DNA of 64,000 nucleotides from Hyphomicrobiales bacterium (GCA_021775525.1 JAJFHQ010000066.1:1-64000); one strand, 5' to 3'. Numbered from the stretch's first letter, positions 1-8,805 are shown. The notes: generated by a model not told the origin, from the letters alone. Translations and numbers: made by a program.

Positions 1-1
1 A

Positions 2-853
2 GAAGTCCAGCAGGCTTCAGGCGCTGCGGAGCGGCTCGCGGAGTTGTTGCAGGAGGAGCCGGACATTGCGTCTCCGGCCACGCCGAAGCCACTGCCTGAC
101 CCGCCGCGCGGTGAGGTCTCGTTCCGCAAGGTGACATTCGCATATCCCTCTCACGCCGAGCAGCCGGCAATTGAAAACGTGTCTTTCAATGTTGCTCCTG
201 GTGAAACGGTCGCCATCGTTGGACCATCGGGGGCTGGCAAAAGCACCATCTTCAATCTCCTGCTTCGCTTCTATGATCCGCAAAAGGGCAAGGTCCTGGT
301 GGACGGTGTCGCGGCGAATTCTGCCGAGCTCAGTGCACTTCGAGGGCGCATGTCTCTGGTGCCCCAGGATATGGCCCTGTTCGCCGATACGGTGAATGAG
401 AATATCCGTTATGGCGCTCCTGATGCGAGCGAGGCGGAAATTCGAGATGCGGCAAAACTCGCTTTCGCCGACAAGTTTATTTCCGCGTTACCCGAGGGAT
501 ATGAAACGCGTCTGGGAGAACGTGGTGTCACGCTTTCAGGCGGTCAGCGCCAGCGTGTTGCAATCGCCCGCTCAATTTTACGTGATGCTCCCATACTGCT
601 TCTGGACGAAGCGACGAGCGCGCTCGATGCCGAGAGTGAACGTGAGGTGCAACAGGCCCTGGAGCGCGTCATGGAGGGGCGTACAACCCTCGTAATTGCC
701 CACAGGCTGGCCACTGTGCGCCAAGCAGACCGCATTCTGGTATTGAATGAAGGGCGCATCGTTGAAGAGGGCAGTCATGCCCAATTACTCAAGAAACGCG
801 GTGTTTATGCGCGCCTTGCCGAGCTGCAATTTGCCGCCGACGCCGTTATCTAA
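2..853 (+). CDS. ABC exporter, C-terminal ATPase half (5' end outside window)
   Basis: This is the nucleotide-binding domain of a fused permease-ATPase exporter of the MsbA/lipid-A-exporter type; the membrane domain lies upstream of the window. The frame is open from base 2 with no start needed, and 283 residues are visible. Motifs in order are Walker A (GPSGAGKST), Q-loop (VPQD), signature LSGGQRQR, Walker B ([12 protein letters not shown]) and the H-loop (IAHRL). It should hydrolyse ATP on the cytoplasmic face of the inner membrane to drive export of a lipid or hydrophobic substrate. The substrate cannot be read from this half. Confidence 0.93.
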   Translation, partial: EVQQASGAAERLAELLQEEPDIASPATPKPLPDPPRGEVSFRKVTFAYPSHAEQPAIENVSFNVAPGETVAIVGPSGAGKSTIFNLLLRFYDPQKGKVLVDGVAANSAELSALRGRMSLVPQDMALFADTVNENIRYGAPDASEAEIRDAAKLAFADKFISALPEGYETRLGERGVTLSGGQRQRVAIARSILRDAPILLLDEATSALDAESEREVQQALERVMEGRTTLVIAHRLATVRQADRILVLNEGRIVEEGSHAQLLKKRGVYARLAELQFAADAVI

Positions 854-1017
854 AATCTTGAATTCAGCCCAGAGCGCCCCCAAATCCTAAGCCACACGGT
901 TTTCAAAACCGGTTGCTTCGGGCGCGTTCCCCCTGCGATCCGGAGCACAGCCCCTCGAGGGCATGTTTTGGATGTTGGCGCCTAATTGAGGGCACCCACG
1001 GTTAAAGGATGGATGGA

Positions 1018-1335
1018 ATGATGACCAAATCAGTGACCTTCGCCTCCCTTGGCGGTGCAATGCTACTCATGGCCGCATCGGCGGTGCCGGCCTCGGCAAT
1101 TCAGTGCCGTGGCGACATGGCGTATAACTCTTCCGCTGGTGGATATATTTCCAACTCGATTTGCGAAGACAAGCTCATCGCGCAGGTCTCCGGCTATCCC
1201 TACGGCGGCAAAAACGGCGTAAAGCAAAACCCCAACACCAAAAAAGAGGCCTGCATGTTTGCGGGTTCCGACATTCGCATTGCCCATCTGTGCGCGGGCA
1301 TGCGGCCTGAAGATCAGGGCAGGAGTCGTTACTAG
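1018..1335 (+). CDS. Small Cys-containing secreted protein, copy 1
   Basis: A 105-residue protein of unknown function. It has a clear Sec signal peptide (MMTKSVTFASLGG..., cleavage near ASA-IQC) and a mature domain with four cysteines, which would suit two disulfides in the periplasm. It is paralogous along its whole length to the gene at 2000-2317, sharing stretches such as GVKQNPNTKK and CMFAGSDIRIA. I chose the ATG at 1018 because it aligns with the start of the paralogue; an in-frame ATG at 1009 adds three residues. The block downstream of the stop is also duplicated (see 1353-1510). Confidence 0.7.
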   Translation: MMTKSVTFASLGGAMLLMAASAVPASAIQCRGDMAYNSSAGGYISNSICEDKLIAQVSGYPYGGKNGVKQNPNTKKEACMFAGSDIRIAHLCAGMRPEDQGRSRY

Positions 1336-1352
1336 GTCGGCTTTGTTACTTG

Positions 1353-1510
1353 TTACTTGGTGAGTTTTGGCTTGATACACCGGTTGCGGCAGAAGGTATT
1401 TTTCGTGTCGCTGTTGCCGATGGGCTGAAACTCACTGAAACCAGCCGCCACCAGCCAATTCGACAGTCCCCACTGATGGATCAGCTGGGGCACTCCCGAT
1501 ATCGCTTTCC
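1353..1510 (-). pseudogene. Truncated duplicate of the 3' end of the OmpA-like gene at 2330-3358
   Basis: Read on the minus strand, about 50 codons match the C-terminus of the intact OmpA-like protein: QLIHQ, then LVAAGFSEFQPI against LVAAGFGEFQPI, then FCRNRCIKPKLTK against FRRNRRIELKLTEK. Upstream of this the frame has no similarity and no start of its own. With the small secreted gene beside it, this is the distal part of a duplicated segment whose other copy is intact at 2000-2490. Substitutions at otherwise conserved positions show decay. Confidence 0.75.
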
Positions 1511-1654
1511 AGCATGTTTGAAAGATCTTCGTGTGCCAGCGCAATGCTGACCTCACATTGCACCGAAATTTCTTCAAAAAAATGAACCTTTCCGCCTTAC
1601 GCGGCGACCAACGGATAAGGACCCGTTTCGTGCGCCAGGAAAGGATCAAGACCA

Positions 1655-1804
1655 ATGACCTACATAATTGTCACCAGAAACGAGGCCGTGGTCGGAAAGC
1701 CGCTGGCGTCGTTTGATGACGCATTAATGCAGGCAGCCCACCTGTTTGGTGACGATGTGAAGGACTGGATGACACTAAATCTTCGCATCGAGGAAAACCG
1801 TTAA
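1655..1804 (+). CDS. Small hypothetical protein (49 aa)
   Basis: A 49-codon frame beginning MTYIIVTRNEAVVG and ending RIEENR. An AGGAAAGG ribosome-binding site lies about nine bases before the ATG. The composition (mixed hydrophobic start, acidic end) looks protein-like, but I recognise no family. It lies between the two copies of the duplicated segment and is not part of the duplication. Confidence 0.4.
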   Translation: MTYIIVTRNEAVVGKPLASFDDALMQAAHLFGDDVKDWMTLNLRIEENR

Positions 1805-1888
1805 ACTCTTTCAGCAGCCATTTATGCCGGTTTTCTGGGGCAATGCGGACGTTCCATGCAGGGGAGCGTTATTTCTGAAACCGGTTAG

Positions 1889-1923
1889 AAACCGGAAAAG
1901 TGTGATGTACGTCACTTCGGTTT
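1889..1923. promoter_or_regulatory. Palindrome with a CRP-like core
   Basis: Arms AAACCG and CGGTTT enclose AAGTG/CACTT and the core TGTGATGTACGTCACT, which fits TGTGA-N6-TCACT as bound by CRP-family regulators. It lies about 80 bases before the start of the second small secreted gene and is absent before the first copy. It could equally be a simple hairpin. Confidence 0.35.
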
Positions 1924-1999
1924 AGACAATTCATCCCCATTTTCAGATTAACACCAGGGAGTATTAGACAAACTGGGTTTTAAACCGAGGAGACTACCC

Positions 2000-2317
2000 A
2001 TGATGACCAAAACTGTAACCTTCGCTTCGCTTGGCGGCGCTTTGCTTCTCATGGCGGCTTCGGCTGCTCCGGCTTCGGCCCTTCAGTGCCGTGGCTCCAT
2101 GGCGTATAATTCTGCCGCAGGTGGATATATTTCCCACTCTATTTGTGAAGACAGGCTTATCGCTCAGGTCTCGGGCTATGCCTACAGCGGCAGAAACGGT
2201 GTGAAGCAAAATCCCAACACCAAGAAAGACGCCTGCATGTTTGCCGGTTCTGACATTCGCATTGCCGATCTGTGCGCGGGTTTGCGGCCCGAAGACAATG
2301 GCGGCCGCCGTCATTAA
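2000..2317 (+). CDS. Small Cys-containing secreted protein, copy 2
   Basis: A 105-residue paralogue of the protein at 1018-1335, with signal peptide (cleavage near ASA-LQC), four conserved cysteines and a conserved central segment GVKQNPNTKKDACMFAG. A good GAGGAG ribosome-binding site precedes the ATG. It ends 12 bases before the convergent stop of the OmpA-like gene, the same arrangement seen in the degenerate copy. Function unknown; the signal peptide and cysteines suggest a folded periplasmic protein. Confidence 0.75.
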   Translation: MMTKTVTFASLGGALLLMAASAAPASALQCRGSMAYNSAAGGYISHSICEDRLIAQVSGYAYSGRNGVKQNPNTKKDACMFAGSDIRIADLCAGLRPEDNGGRRH

Positions 2318-2329
2318 GCGGCGCTAACG

Positions 2330-3358
2330 CTATTTTTCGGTGAGTTTTAGCTCAATACGCCGGTTGCGGCGGAAGGCTTCTTCCGTATCGCCATTGTCGA
2401 TGGGCTGGAACTCACCGAACCCTGCCGCCACCAGCCTGTTGGGCGGAACCCCCTGATGGATCAGCTGGCGTACCACCGAGATGGCGCGTGCTGACGACAA
2501 CTCCCAGTTCGATGGAAATTCCGGCGACGCGATGGGCCTCACATCCGTGTGCCCGTCGACCCGAATGACCCAGTTGATCTCGCTGGGGATTTCCTTTTGC
2601 AGCTGGACGATGGCCCCGGCAAGCTTGTCGATCTGGGCGCTGCCTTCAACATTCATGATGTCCGAGCTTGAGGGAAACAGTACCTCGGCCTGGAACACGA
2701 AGCGGTCACCCTGGATGTTCACATCCTCGCGGTCACCCAATATGGCGCTCAGCCGGCCGAAAAAGTCGGACCGGTAGCGGGCCAGCTCCCGCACTTTTCT
2801 GGCGAGCGCCAGGTTGAGCCTCTTGCCAAGGTCCGCAATCTGGGTCTGGCTCTGCTTGTCTCGTGATTCAGATGCTTCCAGCGCTTCTTCCAGCGTTGCG
2901 AGTTGACGCCGCAGTGCGGCCAGTTGCTGGTTCAACAATTCAACCCTCGCCAGGGCTCTCGCGCCAATATCCTTTTGTTCATCCAGCCGGCTGGTGAGGG
3001 TGGAGGCCTGTCCGGCGGAGTCTTTTGCTTTCTTGCCTTCCGTATCTATCAGCCCCTGCAAACGCAAATTCTTTTCGTTCTGCGTCTCGATGGTGACGCG
3101 CAAGGAGGCTAGATTGTCTTCCAATGTTCTTTTGGTGGAGGTTTCCAGCGATAGCAATTCCGTCAACTGGGCAATTTGCTGGTTGAGCTTTCGCAGGGCA
3201 GTGTCCTGGCCGCTGGCAACCTGGGTAACGATGAACTGCACAACCATGAAAACCGAAAGCAGGAATGTGACCACGAGCAGCAGAGTCGCCATGGCATCGA
3301 CAAAGCCCGGCCAGTAATTGGTATCAGGTCTGGCGCGGCGTCCGCGCGCATAGCTCAT
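2330..3358 (-). CDS. OmpA/MotB-type peptidoglycan-binding protein
   Basis: 342 residues: a short cytoplasmic N-terminus (MSYARGRRARPDTNYWPGF), one membrane segment around residues 20-45, a long Gln/Leu-rich coiled coil (about 60-190) and a C-terminal OmpA domain with the peptidoglycan-binding signature (VDGHTDVRPI, LSSARAISVV, NRLVAAGFGEFQPI, RRNRRIELKL). The architecture is that of MotB/ExbD-like stators. Its start overlaps the stop of the upstream MotA/TolQ-like gene by four bases, so the two are translationally coupled and probably form one proton-driven envelope complex. It is unlikely to be the flagellar motor, since no flagellar genes are nearby. Confidence 0.8.
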   Translation of the reverse strand: MSYARGRRARPDTNYWPGFVDAMATLLLVVTFLLSVFMVVQFIVTQVASGQDTALRKLNQQIAQLTELLSLETSTKRTLEDNLASLRVTIETQNEKNLRLQGLIDTEGKKAKDSAGQASTLTSRLDEQKDIGARALARVELLNQQLAALRRQLATLEEALEASESRDKQSQTQIADLGKRLNLALARKVRELARYRSDFFGRLSAILGDREDVNIQGDRFVFQAEVLFPSSSDIMNVEGSAQIDKLAGAIVQLQKEIPSEINWVIRVDGHTDVRPIASPEFPSNWELSSARAISVVRQLIHQGVPPNRLVAAGFGEFQPIDNGDTEEAFRRNRRIELKLTEK

Positions 3359-4395
3359 TTTGCCCGGCCTTTTGGCGCCGGCTTGGTAGCGCCTCGTGAC
3401 TTGGCTTCTTCCTTGCCGGAAATATTTTTCAGCACATCCGCGATGTATTGTTGCTGCTGGGCCTGATCATCGGCCCATTCACGCACGACCTTTTGCTCCG
3501 CGCGCATCTGTTCGATGAGTTTCTCCACGCCAGTGGCCAGGTTGCGGACGGCTTCTGTTGCATTGTCGTTGAGAGCCCCCCTTTCGATATTGGTGCCAAG
3601 CGAGGAGATGGAGCGCTGCATGTCCTGCATTGCAAAGCGCAGTTGCGGTGACGTGCCGGACGCCAGGGTGTCGCCGAGTTGTAACTCGGTGATGCCGGAA
3701 AGCCAGTCTTCAAGCTCGTTGTAAAAACGGTTCTGCGCCTGGCCCGCCTGCAGATCAAGAAATCCCAGCACAAGCGACCCTGCAAGACCAAACAGGGATG
3801 AGGAAAAGGCCGTCCCCATGCCCTTCAGGGGAGCTGCCAGCCCTTCCTTCAGCTCCTCGAAGATAACGAGACCGTCACTGGATCCGGTATCAAGCGAGGT
3901 GATGGTTTTCCCGACCGAGTTGATGGTTTCCAGCAGGCCCCAGAACGTGCCCAGCAGCCCAAGGAAAATGAGCAACCCGACGAGATAGCGGGAGATGTCG
4001 CGCGCCTCGTCCAATCGAGAGCCGATCGAGTCGAGAATTGAACGCATTGACAAGGTGGATATGGATACATGGCCGGTACGGTCGCGCAACATGGTGGCCA
4101 TCGGCGCCAGCAGCACCGGTGGCTTGGGCATCTTCAGTCCCGGATCGGTGATGCGGAATGAGTTTTCCCAGCGGACTTCGGGAAATAGCCGGATAATTTG
4201 CCGGAACGAGTAGGCGATGCCGATGAACAGCACACCGATGATCAGGCCGTTCAGCCCGGGGTTGGCCATGAATGCCGACAGGACCTGCGTGTAAAGTATA
4301 GCAACCAGAAAGGCGACGAGGATCAGGAATATGATCATGCGCCAGAAAAACACCATGGGTTTTGATAGGGTCATATGTCCCGGATTGACCGCCAT
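3355..4395 (-). CDS. MotA/TolQ/ExbB-like proton channel protein
   Basis: 346 residues with N-terminal membrane segments at about 15-37 and 48-66, a cytoplasmic region, and two C-proximal segments (YLVGLLIFLGLLGTFWGL and the AFSSSLFGLAGSLVLGF region) that carry the MotA/TolQ/ExbB channel signature (GLLGTFWGLL, GMGTAFSSSLFGL). The C-terminal tail is Gln-rich and then Lys/Ala-rich. It pairs with the overlapping OmpA-type gene, as often seen in Hyphomicrobiales. It should form the proton channel of an inner-membrane stator distinct from the TolQR complex also present in this window. An alternative start is the ATG at 4374. Confidence 0.82.
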   Translation of the reverse strand: MAVNPGHMTLSKPMVFFWRMIIFLILVAFLVAILYTQVLSAFMANPGLNGLIIGVLFIGIAYSFRQIIRLFPEVRWENSFRITDPGLKMPKPPVLLAPMATMLRDRTGHVSISTLSMRSILDSIGSRLDEARDISRYLVGLLIFLGLLGTFWGLLETINSVGKTITSLDTGSSDGLVIFEELKEGLAAPLKGMGTAFSSSLFGLAGSLVLGFLDLQAGQAQNRFYNELEDWLSGITELQLGDTLASGTSPQLRFAMQDMQRSISSLGTNIERGALNDNATEAVRNLATGVEKLIEQMRAEQKVVREWADDQAQQQQYIADVLKNISGKEEAKSRGATKPAPKGRAK

Positions 4396-4439
4396 GCTAG
4401 ATACTTCACTTTCTGCCCCAGCTTGTTGTTATGTTTTAT

Positions 4440-4521
4440 GCCAAGCCGCCTGCTCGCCCTTACCCAACTACCCGATAGGTACCCTTGGGGTGGTTGGGTA
4501 AGGGGGAGCGCGTGGCTTGGC
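4440..4521. repeat. 82-nt near-perfect palindrome
   Basis: Two 34-base arms around a 14-base centre (4474-4487) pair with only two mismatches and a few G-T wobbles. The outer arms are GCCAAGCC/GGCTTGGC and the inner arms CCCTTACCCAACTACCC (4457-4473) and GGGTGGTTGGGTAAGGG (4488-4504). There is no T-run on either side, so a simple intrinsic terminator is a poor fit. It sits between suhB and the MotA-like gene, both on the minus strand. A small palindromic mobile element or a structured RNA are alternatives. Confidence 0.8.
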
Positions 4522-4633
4522 ACCGGTTTCGTTCAAAACCGCACTCGTCCAATAAGACTCTAGCGCAATAGTGTGACATGAAAAACGGCAACTTCATGCC
4601 CGACATATTATCACGGGCACGCGCGAGGGTGGC

Positions 4634-5434
4634 TCAGGCGGCTTTCGCGCACTCCTTGAGGACCCCGCTGAGCGCGCGGTGAACCTGCTCATTGCCCGCG
4701 ACGATGCCACCCGTGGAGAGCATATCTGGTTTGCCGCCAAGACCAGAAACGTATCCTCCGGCTTCCTTGACCAGGATGATGCCGGCAGCCATGTCCCAGG
4801 CCTGCAGGTTGCGCTCCCAGAATCCGTCAAAGCGTCCGGCCGCGAGCCATGCGAGATCAAGTGATGCCGCTCCCATGCGCCGCAGGCCCGCGCTTCGGGT
4901 CATCATCATCCCGCATTCACTCAGAAACTGTGCGTGGTCCGGTTTGCCGCGATGGGGAATGCCGGTGGCGATGACACTGTCATCGAGCGAAGTGCGCCCG
5001 GCCACGCGAATACGCCGGTCATCAAGATATGCGCCCTTGCCGCGTTCGGCGGTAAAGGTGTCGTTGCTGGCCGGGTTATGGATGAGGCCGGCGACGATCT
5101 CCCCATCTCGCTCCAGGGCAATGGAAATTGCAAATAACGGTATGCCGTGGAGGAAATTTGTTGTGCCGTCGAGCGGGTCGACAATCCACCGGTGCGTCCT
5201 GTCGGCGCCATCGACGGCACCGCGCTCTTCCATCAGAAAGCCGTAACCGGGCCGGGCCCGCGAAAGTTCTTCAAACAGAATCTGCTCCGCGCGGGTGTCG
5301 GCCGAGCTCACAAAGTCTGCCGGGCCTTTCACCGAGACCTGCAGATGCTCGACCTCGCCGAAGTCTCGTGCAAGCCCCCGCGCCGCCTTGCGGGCCGCCT
5401 GGTCCATGACATTCATAAGCGCAGATGCGGGCAT
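4634..5434 (-). CDS. suhB: Inositol monophosphatase family protein
   Basis: 266 residues, the usual length for the Mg-dependent, Li-sensitive inositol-phosphatase family. The metal/substrate motifs are present: MEERG (family MEE), WIVDPLDGTTNF (DPLDGT) and the C-terminal WDMAAGIILVKEAGG (WDxAAG). It dephosphorylates myo-inositol-1-phosphate or a related sugar phosphate in the cytoplasm; SuhB homologues can also act in ribosomal RNA transcription. It lies 10 bases after efp on the same strand, probably in one transcript. Confidence 0.9.
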   Translation of the reverse strand: MPASALMNVMDQAARKAARGLARDFGEVEHLQVSVKGPADFVSSADTRAEQILFEELSRARPGYGFLMEERGAVDGADRTHRWIVDPLDGTTNFLHGIPLFAISIALERDGEIVAGLIHNPASNDTFTAERGKGAYLDDRRIRVAGRTSLDDSVIATGIPHRGKPDHAQFLSECGMMMTRSAGLRRMGAASLDLAWLAAGRFDGFWERNLQAWDMAAGIILVKEAGGYVSGLGGKPDMLSTGGIVAGNEQVHRALSGVLKECAKAA

Positions 5435-5444
5435 TGGGTTGGAC

Positions 5445-6008
5445 CTATTCGGCGCGTTTTATGTATGTCAGCTCGTTGGTATCGACGATGATCTTCTCAC
5501 CCACCTGAACGAAGGGCGGAACCATGACGCGTATGCCGTTTTCGAGAACTGCCGGCTTGTTCGAGGAGGCCGCGGTCTGTCCCTTAACGACAGGCTCAGC
5601 CTCCGTGACTTCCAGCGTTACCTGGTCGGGCAGGGACACTCCGATATGCTTGCCCTCATAGCTCTCAACGACCACGATCATGCCGTCTTGTAGAAATGCA
5701 GCGCGCTCGTCCAGAAAGTCAGCGGGCAAAGCAATCTGGTCATAATTTTCCATATCCATGAAGGTCAGCATGTCGTTTTCGGCAAAAAGGAACTGGTAGT
5801 CTTTTTGCTCCAGGCGCACGCGCTCGACCGTTTCCGATGCCCTGAAGCGCTCGTTGAGTTTCGAGCCATCCACCAGGTTTTTAAGCTCGACCTGGTTGAA
5901 GGCGCCACCCTTGCCAGGCTTAACCGCCTTGATCTTCACGGCAACCCACAGATTGCCCTTGTGCTCGATCACATTGCCCGGCCGGATTTCATTACCGTTC
6001 ATTTTCAT
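5445..6008 (-). CDS. efp: Elongation factor P
   Basis: 187 residues starting [14 protein letters not shown] preferred this ATG over a longer in-frame start at 6083 because 185-190 residues is the family length. The KOW-like N-domain carries the loop KPGKGGAF, whose lysine is the conserved modification site (beta-lysylated by EpmA in many bacteria; no epmA is in this window). Two OB domains follow, with the C-terminal signature [19 protein letters not shown] relieves ribosome stalling at polyproline; the Pro-rich TolA and CpoB encoded in this window may be among its clients. Confidence 0.95.
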   Translation of the reverse strand: MKMNGNEIRPGNVIEHKGNLWVAVKIKAVKPGKGGAFNQVELKNLVDGSKLNERFRASETVERVRLEQKDYQFLFAENDMLTFMDMENYDQIALPADFLDERAAFLQDGMIVVVESYEGKHIGVSLPDQVTLEVTEAEPVVKGQTAASSNKPAVLENGIRVMVPPFVQVGEKIIVDTNELTYIKRAE

Positions 6009-6107
6009 GGGTGTTTTCTTTACTGCTGGAATTGCTGCATGTGGCTGACATAGATCATGTGTGCCCCAGCGGCAACTGCTCAAGAGACGGGTGTGGTGTG
6101 TAAGAGG

Positions 6108-7031
6108 TTAACCCCCGACATTACGGAGTTTCCAGTCTTCGGCAGACTGTTCCGCCTTGGCACGTTGTTCAGGCGTGAGCTTGGCGAGAAAAAGGTCCAG
6201 CCGGAAATCGCTTAAACCCGCACTGCGCGCCAACAAGTGCCATTTGGCGGCCCGTTCCAGGTCTTCCTCTACACCGGCGCCATACGCGTAGACACGCGCC
6301 AGGCGGTTTTGCGCCACCGGGTTACCTTTTTGCGCAGCAGAAGTGAAAAGCTTGATAGCTGCCGCTTCATCCTTTTCAACGCCCCGGCCATTAAACTGCA
6401 TGATGGCGAATTCCACCTGCGCCGTGGAATGGCCGAGTGCGGCAGCCTGGCTGGTTAACTGGTTGGCCCTGGCAAGGTCTTTCGCGACTCCGGTCCCTTC
6501 CCGGTACAACCCGGCCAGGTCGTACTGTGCCCGGGCATGGTCCTGCGCGGAAGCCTTCTGCAACCATGAGACGGCCGCAGCCAAGTCCTGCTTGCGCGCC
6601 CCGCCATCAATGAGGACAAGGGCAAAATTATACTGGGCAGAGGCGAGCCCGGCCTTGGCTGCTTTTTCAAACAGGCCAGCTGCACGTGCCTTGTTCTTTG
6701 CCACACCCCGGCCCTCGCTCAGCAACAGACCGAGGGCGAGCTGTGCATTTTCGTCTCCCAGGGCGGCGGCTTTCTCGTACCATGCGGCTGCCGCCTTGAA
6801 GTTGCGCGCGACACCGAGACCTTTTGAATAAATTTCACCGAGCAGCGTATGGGCCGCCGGGTCACCTTTTGAGGCGGCTTTTTCTGCTGCCTTGCGCGCG
6901 CCAATATAGTCTCCCCGGTCAAGGGCGTCATAGGCGGGGTCCGGTGTAGCGGCGGCGGCGGGGCTCATCATGAGCCAGGTACCTAGCAGAATGGCATGGC
7001 ATGATCTGCTTGCGAACTTGATGAGGGTCAT
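6108..7031 (-). CDS. Secreted Sel1-repeat protein
   Basis: 307 residues with a signal peptide (hydrophobic HAILLGTWLMMSPAAAA) followed by about six Sel1-like repeats of roughly 36 residues with the pattern A-LG-Y--G-GV-KD---A--W---AA--G (for example YSKGLGVARNFKAAAAWYEK and YREGTGVAKDLARANQL). Such alpha-helical solenoids scaffold protein complexes in the envelope. Its ATG overlaps the stop of the upstream ThiE-like gene by four bases. No catalytic residues are evident. Confidence 0.85.
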   Translation of the reverse strand: MTLIKFASRSCHAILLGTWLMMSPAAAATPDPAYDALDRGDYIGARKAAEKAASKGDPAAHTLLGEIYSKGLGVARNFKAAAAWYEKAAALGDENAQLALGLLLSEGRGVAKNKARAAGLFEKAAKAGLASAQYNFALVLIDGGARKQDLAAAVSWLQKASAQDHARAQYDLAGLYREGTGVAKDLARANQLTSQAAALGHSTAQVEFAIMQFNGRGVEKDEAAAIKLFTSAAQKGNPVAQNRLARVYAYGAGVEEDLERAAKWHLLARSAGLSDFRLDLFLAKLTPEQRAKAEQSAEDWKLRNVGG

Positions 7032-7669
7032 GCAGGCACCTGCCGTATTTCAAGACAAGCGCTAAGCTCACTTATTGCGGCCGCCGGCCCCTTGGGGTGT
7101 GTCCAGAGCAGCGCGTTCACGGCGGCAAAGTCCGCGCCGGAAACAGCCAGGCTCTGCGCCATCTCAATGGTCTCAACGTCCCATGCTACACAGGGCACGG
7201 TGACTGTTTCCGCCCACCAGGTAATCAAGTCTTCGAAGGTTTCGATTGCCTCGTCAGTGATGGCAGTTTGGTCTGAAAAAGCGATATAGTCCGCACCCAG
7301 GTCCGCGAATGTCAGACCGGCATGGCGCGAGGAGCCACACTCCACACCGATGATTGCATCGTCTCCCAGAGTGCCTCGGGCCTCATGATAGAGGCCTTCA
7401 TCAGCATGGATATGGATGCCATCGGCCCCCAGTTCCGCAGCGGCGGTGGTATCGTTTTCCAGTAGCAGGGGGATATTTGCTGTGTGCGCAAGGTGCAGCA
7501 GCTTTTGCGCAATGCCCCGGTCCACCGTGCCATCGCTTCGCGATTGCAGAAGTGTGCAGACAAAAGAGCCAAAGTCGCCAGCCTCCACGAAATCAGAAAT
7601 GACGCCGCCATTGTCATTCCCGGGCGGAAAGATCACGTAGAGCTGGCAGCCGGTTTCACCGTGAACCAT
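7028..7669 (-). CDS. ThiE-like (thiamine phosphate synthase family) protein
   Basis: 213 residues with a TIM-barrel arrangement like thiamine phosphate synthase: LYVIFPPG strand, LLLENDTTAAAELGADGIHI (family N-D and GADGVH), GVECGSSRHAG and GADYIAFSD. The usual QLR-K segment after the first strand and the GQxD residues after GADG-H are not conserved, so it may be a diverged paralogue. The gene following fba in this order is commonly such a protein. The thiC gene lies 53 kb away. I prefer the ATG at 7669; a GTG at 7678 adds three residues. Confidence 0.7.
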   Translation of the reverse strand: MVHGETGCQLYVIFPPGNDNGGVISDFVEAGDFGSFVCTLLQSRSDGTVDRGIAQKLLHLAHTANIPLLLENDTTAAAELGADGIHIHADEGLYHEARGTLGDDAIIGVECGSSRHAGLTFADLGADYIAFSDQTAITDEAIETFEDLITWWAETVTVPCVAWDVETIEMAQSLAVSGADFAAVNALLWTHPKGPAAAISELSACLEIRQVPA

Positions 7670-7785
7670 CAAGAGCACTCACAAAGTTTTCAAGGACGGC
7701 TTGTTTTATCACAAAGCCGTCGACCGGCAGCGCACCACCGGTCAAAAGCGTAAATACGAGGAATGTGAACGAAGCGGAGCTTTGA

Positions 7786-8805
7786 TCAGGCGGCTTCTTC
7801 TAGTGCCGTTTTCCACGCACCTGTCGCCGCGAGCGAATTCATTTTCGCCCGGTGCGAGAATGCTGCCTGTGCCGCCGCCAAGTTCTCCGCCTTTCCACCC
7901 CATGCTTTGAGAGCTGCTGCCTGCAGGGCACGGCCATATGAGAATGACAGTTTCCAGGGGCTATCGAACATTGCATTCATGGCGGAAAGATGGGCAGTTG
8001 CGTCTTCATCCGATTGGCCACCGGAAAGGAAACAGATACCCGGTACGGAGGAAGGTACGGCACGTTTGAGGCATTTCACCGTTTGCTCAGCCACTTCCTC
8101 GACACCCGCCTGGGTGCTGTTTTCAGTTCCCGAAACAACCATGTTGGGTTTCAGAATGGTGCCCTCAAGGTGAACCTTCTGGGCATAAAGCTCATCGTAC
8201 AACGCATGCAGGGAAGCTTCCGTCACTTCGAAACAGCGGGTGATGTCATGGGGGCCATCCATGATGACCTCCGGTTCGACAATAGGCACGATATTGGCTT
8301 CCTGGGCCAGCGCCGCATAGCGCGCCAGGGCATGGGCGTTGGTTTCGATGCAGGTGCGTGATGGTATCCCGTCGCCGATGGTGATGACTGCGCGCCACTT
8401 GGCGAAGCGCGCACCCAGATCGTAATATTCCGCGAAACGTTCGCGCAGGCCGTCCAGCCCTTCGGTGACTTTTTCACCGGAACAAAAGGTCAGGTCTTTC
8501 GCACCCGTGTCCACCTTGATGCCGGGCAGGGCGCCGGTGTTGGAAATTACCTTGGAAAGCGGCGTGCCGTCTTTGGCGTTCTGGCGGAGTGTCTCGTCAT
8601 AAAGAATCACGCCGGAAATACAGTTTGACATGGCATCGCTGGCCCGGAACAGCATTTCGCGATAATCGCGGCGATTGTCTTCAGTGCACTCCGCACCAAT
8701 TGAATCGAAACGTTTCTGAATGGTTCCGGTGCTCTCGTCCGCGGCCAAGATGCCCTTACCGTCGGCCACCATGGCTTGCGCCGTTGTTTCCAGTTGCGCG
8801 GTCAT
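7786..8805 (-). CDS. Fructose-bisphosphate aldolase, class I
   Basis: 339 residues of the Schiff-base (animal/plant-type) class I aldolase. Visible motifs are GILAADESTGTIQKRF near the N-terminus, VEPEVIMDG, the Schiff-base lysine in LEGTILKPNM, and CFLSGGQSDEDATAHL. It interconverts fructose-1,6-bisphosphate with dihydroxyacetone phosphate and glyceraldehyde-3-phosphate. In the related gene order it follows gap and pgk; here gap is at 11587-12594, but an amidase and a two-subunit decarboxylase occupy the place of pgk. Confidence 0.95.
   Translation of the reverse strand: MTAQLETTAQAMVADGKGILAADESTGTIQKRFDSIGAECTEDNRRDYREMLFRASDAMSNCISGVILYDETLRQNAKDGTPLSKVISNTGALPGIKVDTGAKDLTFCSGEKVTEGLDGLRERFAEYYDLGARFAKWRAVITIGDGIPSRTCIETNAHALARYAALAQEANIVPIVEPEVIMDGPHDITRCFEVTEASLHALYDELYAQKVHLEGTILKPNMVVSGTENSTQAGVEEVAEQTVKCLKRAVPSSVPGICFLSGGQSDEDATAHLSAMNAMFDSPWKLSFSYGRALQAAALKAWGGKAENLAAAQAAFSHRAKMNSLAATGAWKTALEEAA

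Noticed and set aside
890-950. GGTTTTCAAAACC palindrome with tRNA-Ser/SelC-like anticodon arm
   Set aside because: The anticodon-like loop is present, but no acceptor stem or T-arm (GGTTCGAATCC) can be formed on either strand.
4692-5246. 184-codon plus-strand frame opposite suhB
   Set aside because: It lies entirely antisense to a clear suhB, is Arg/Ser/Pro-rich and has no recognisable motif; a shadow of GC-rich codon use.
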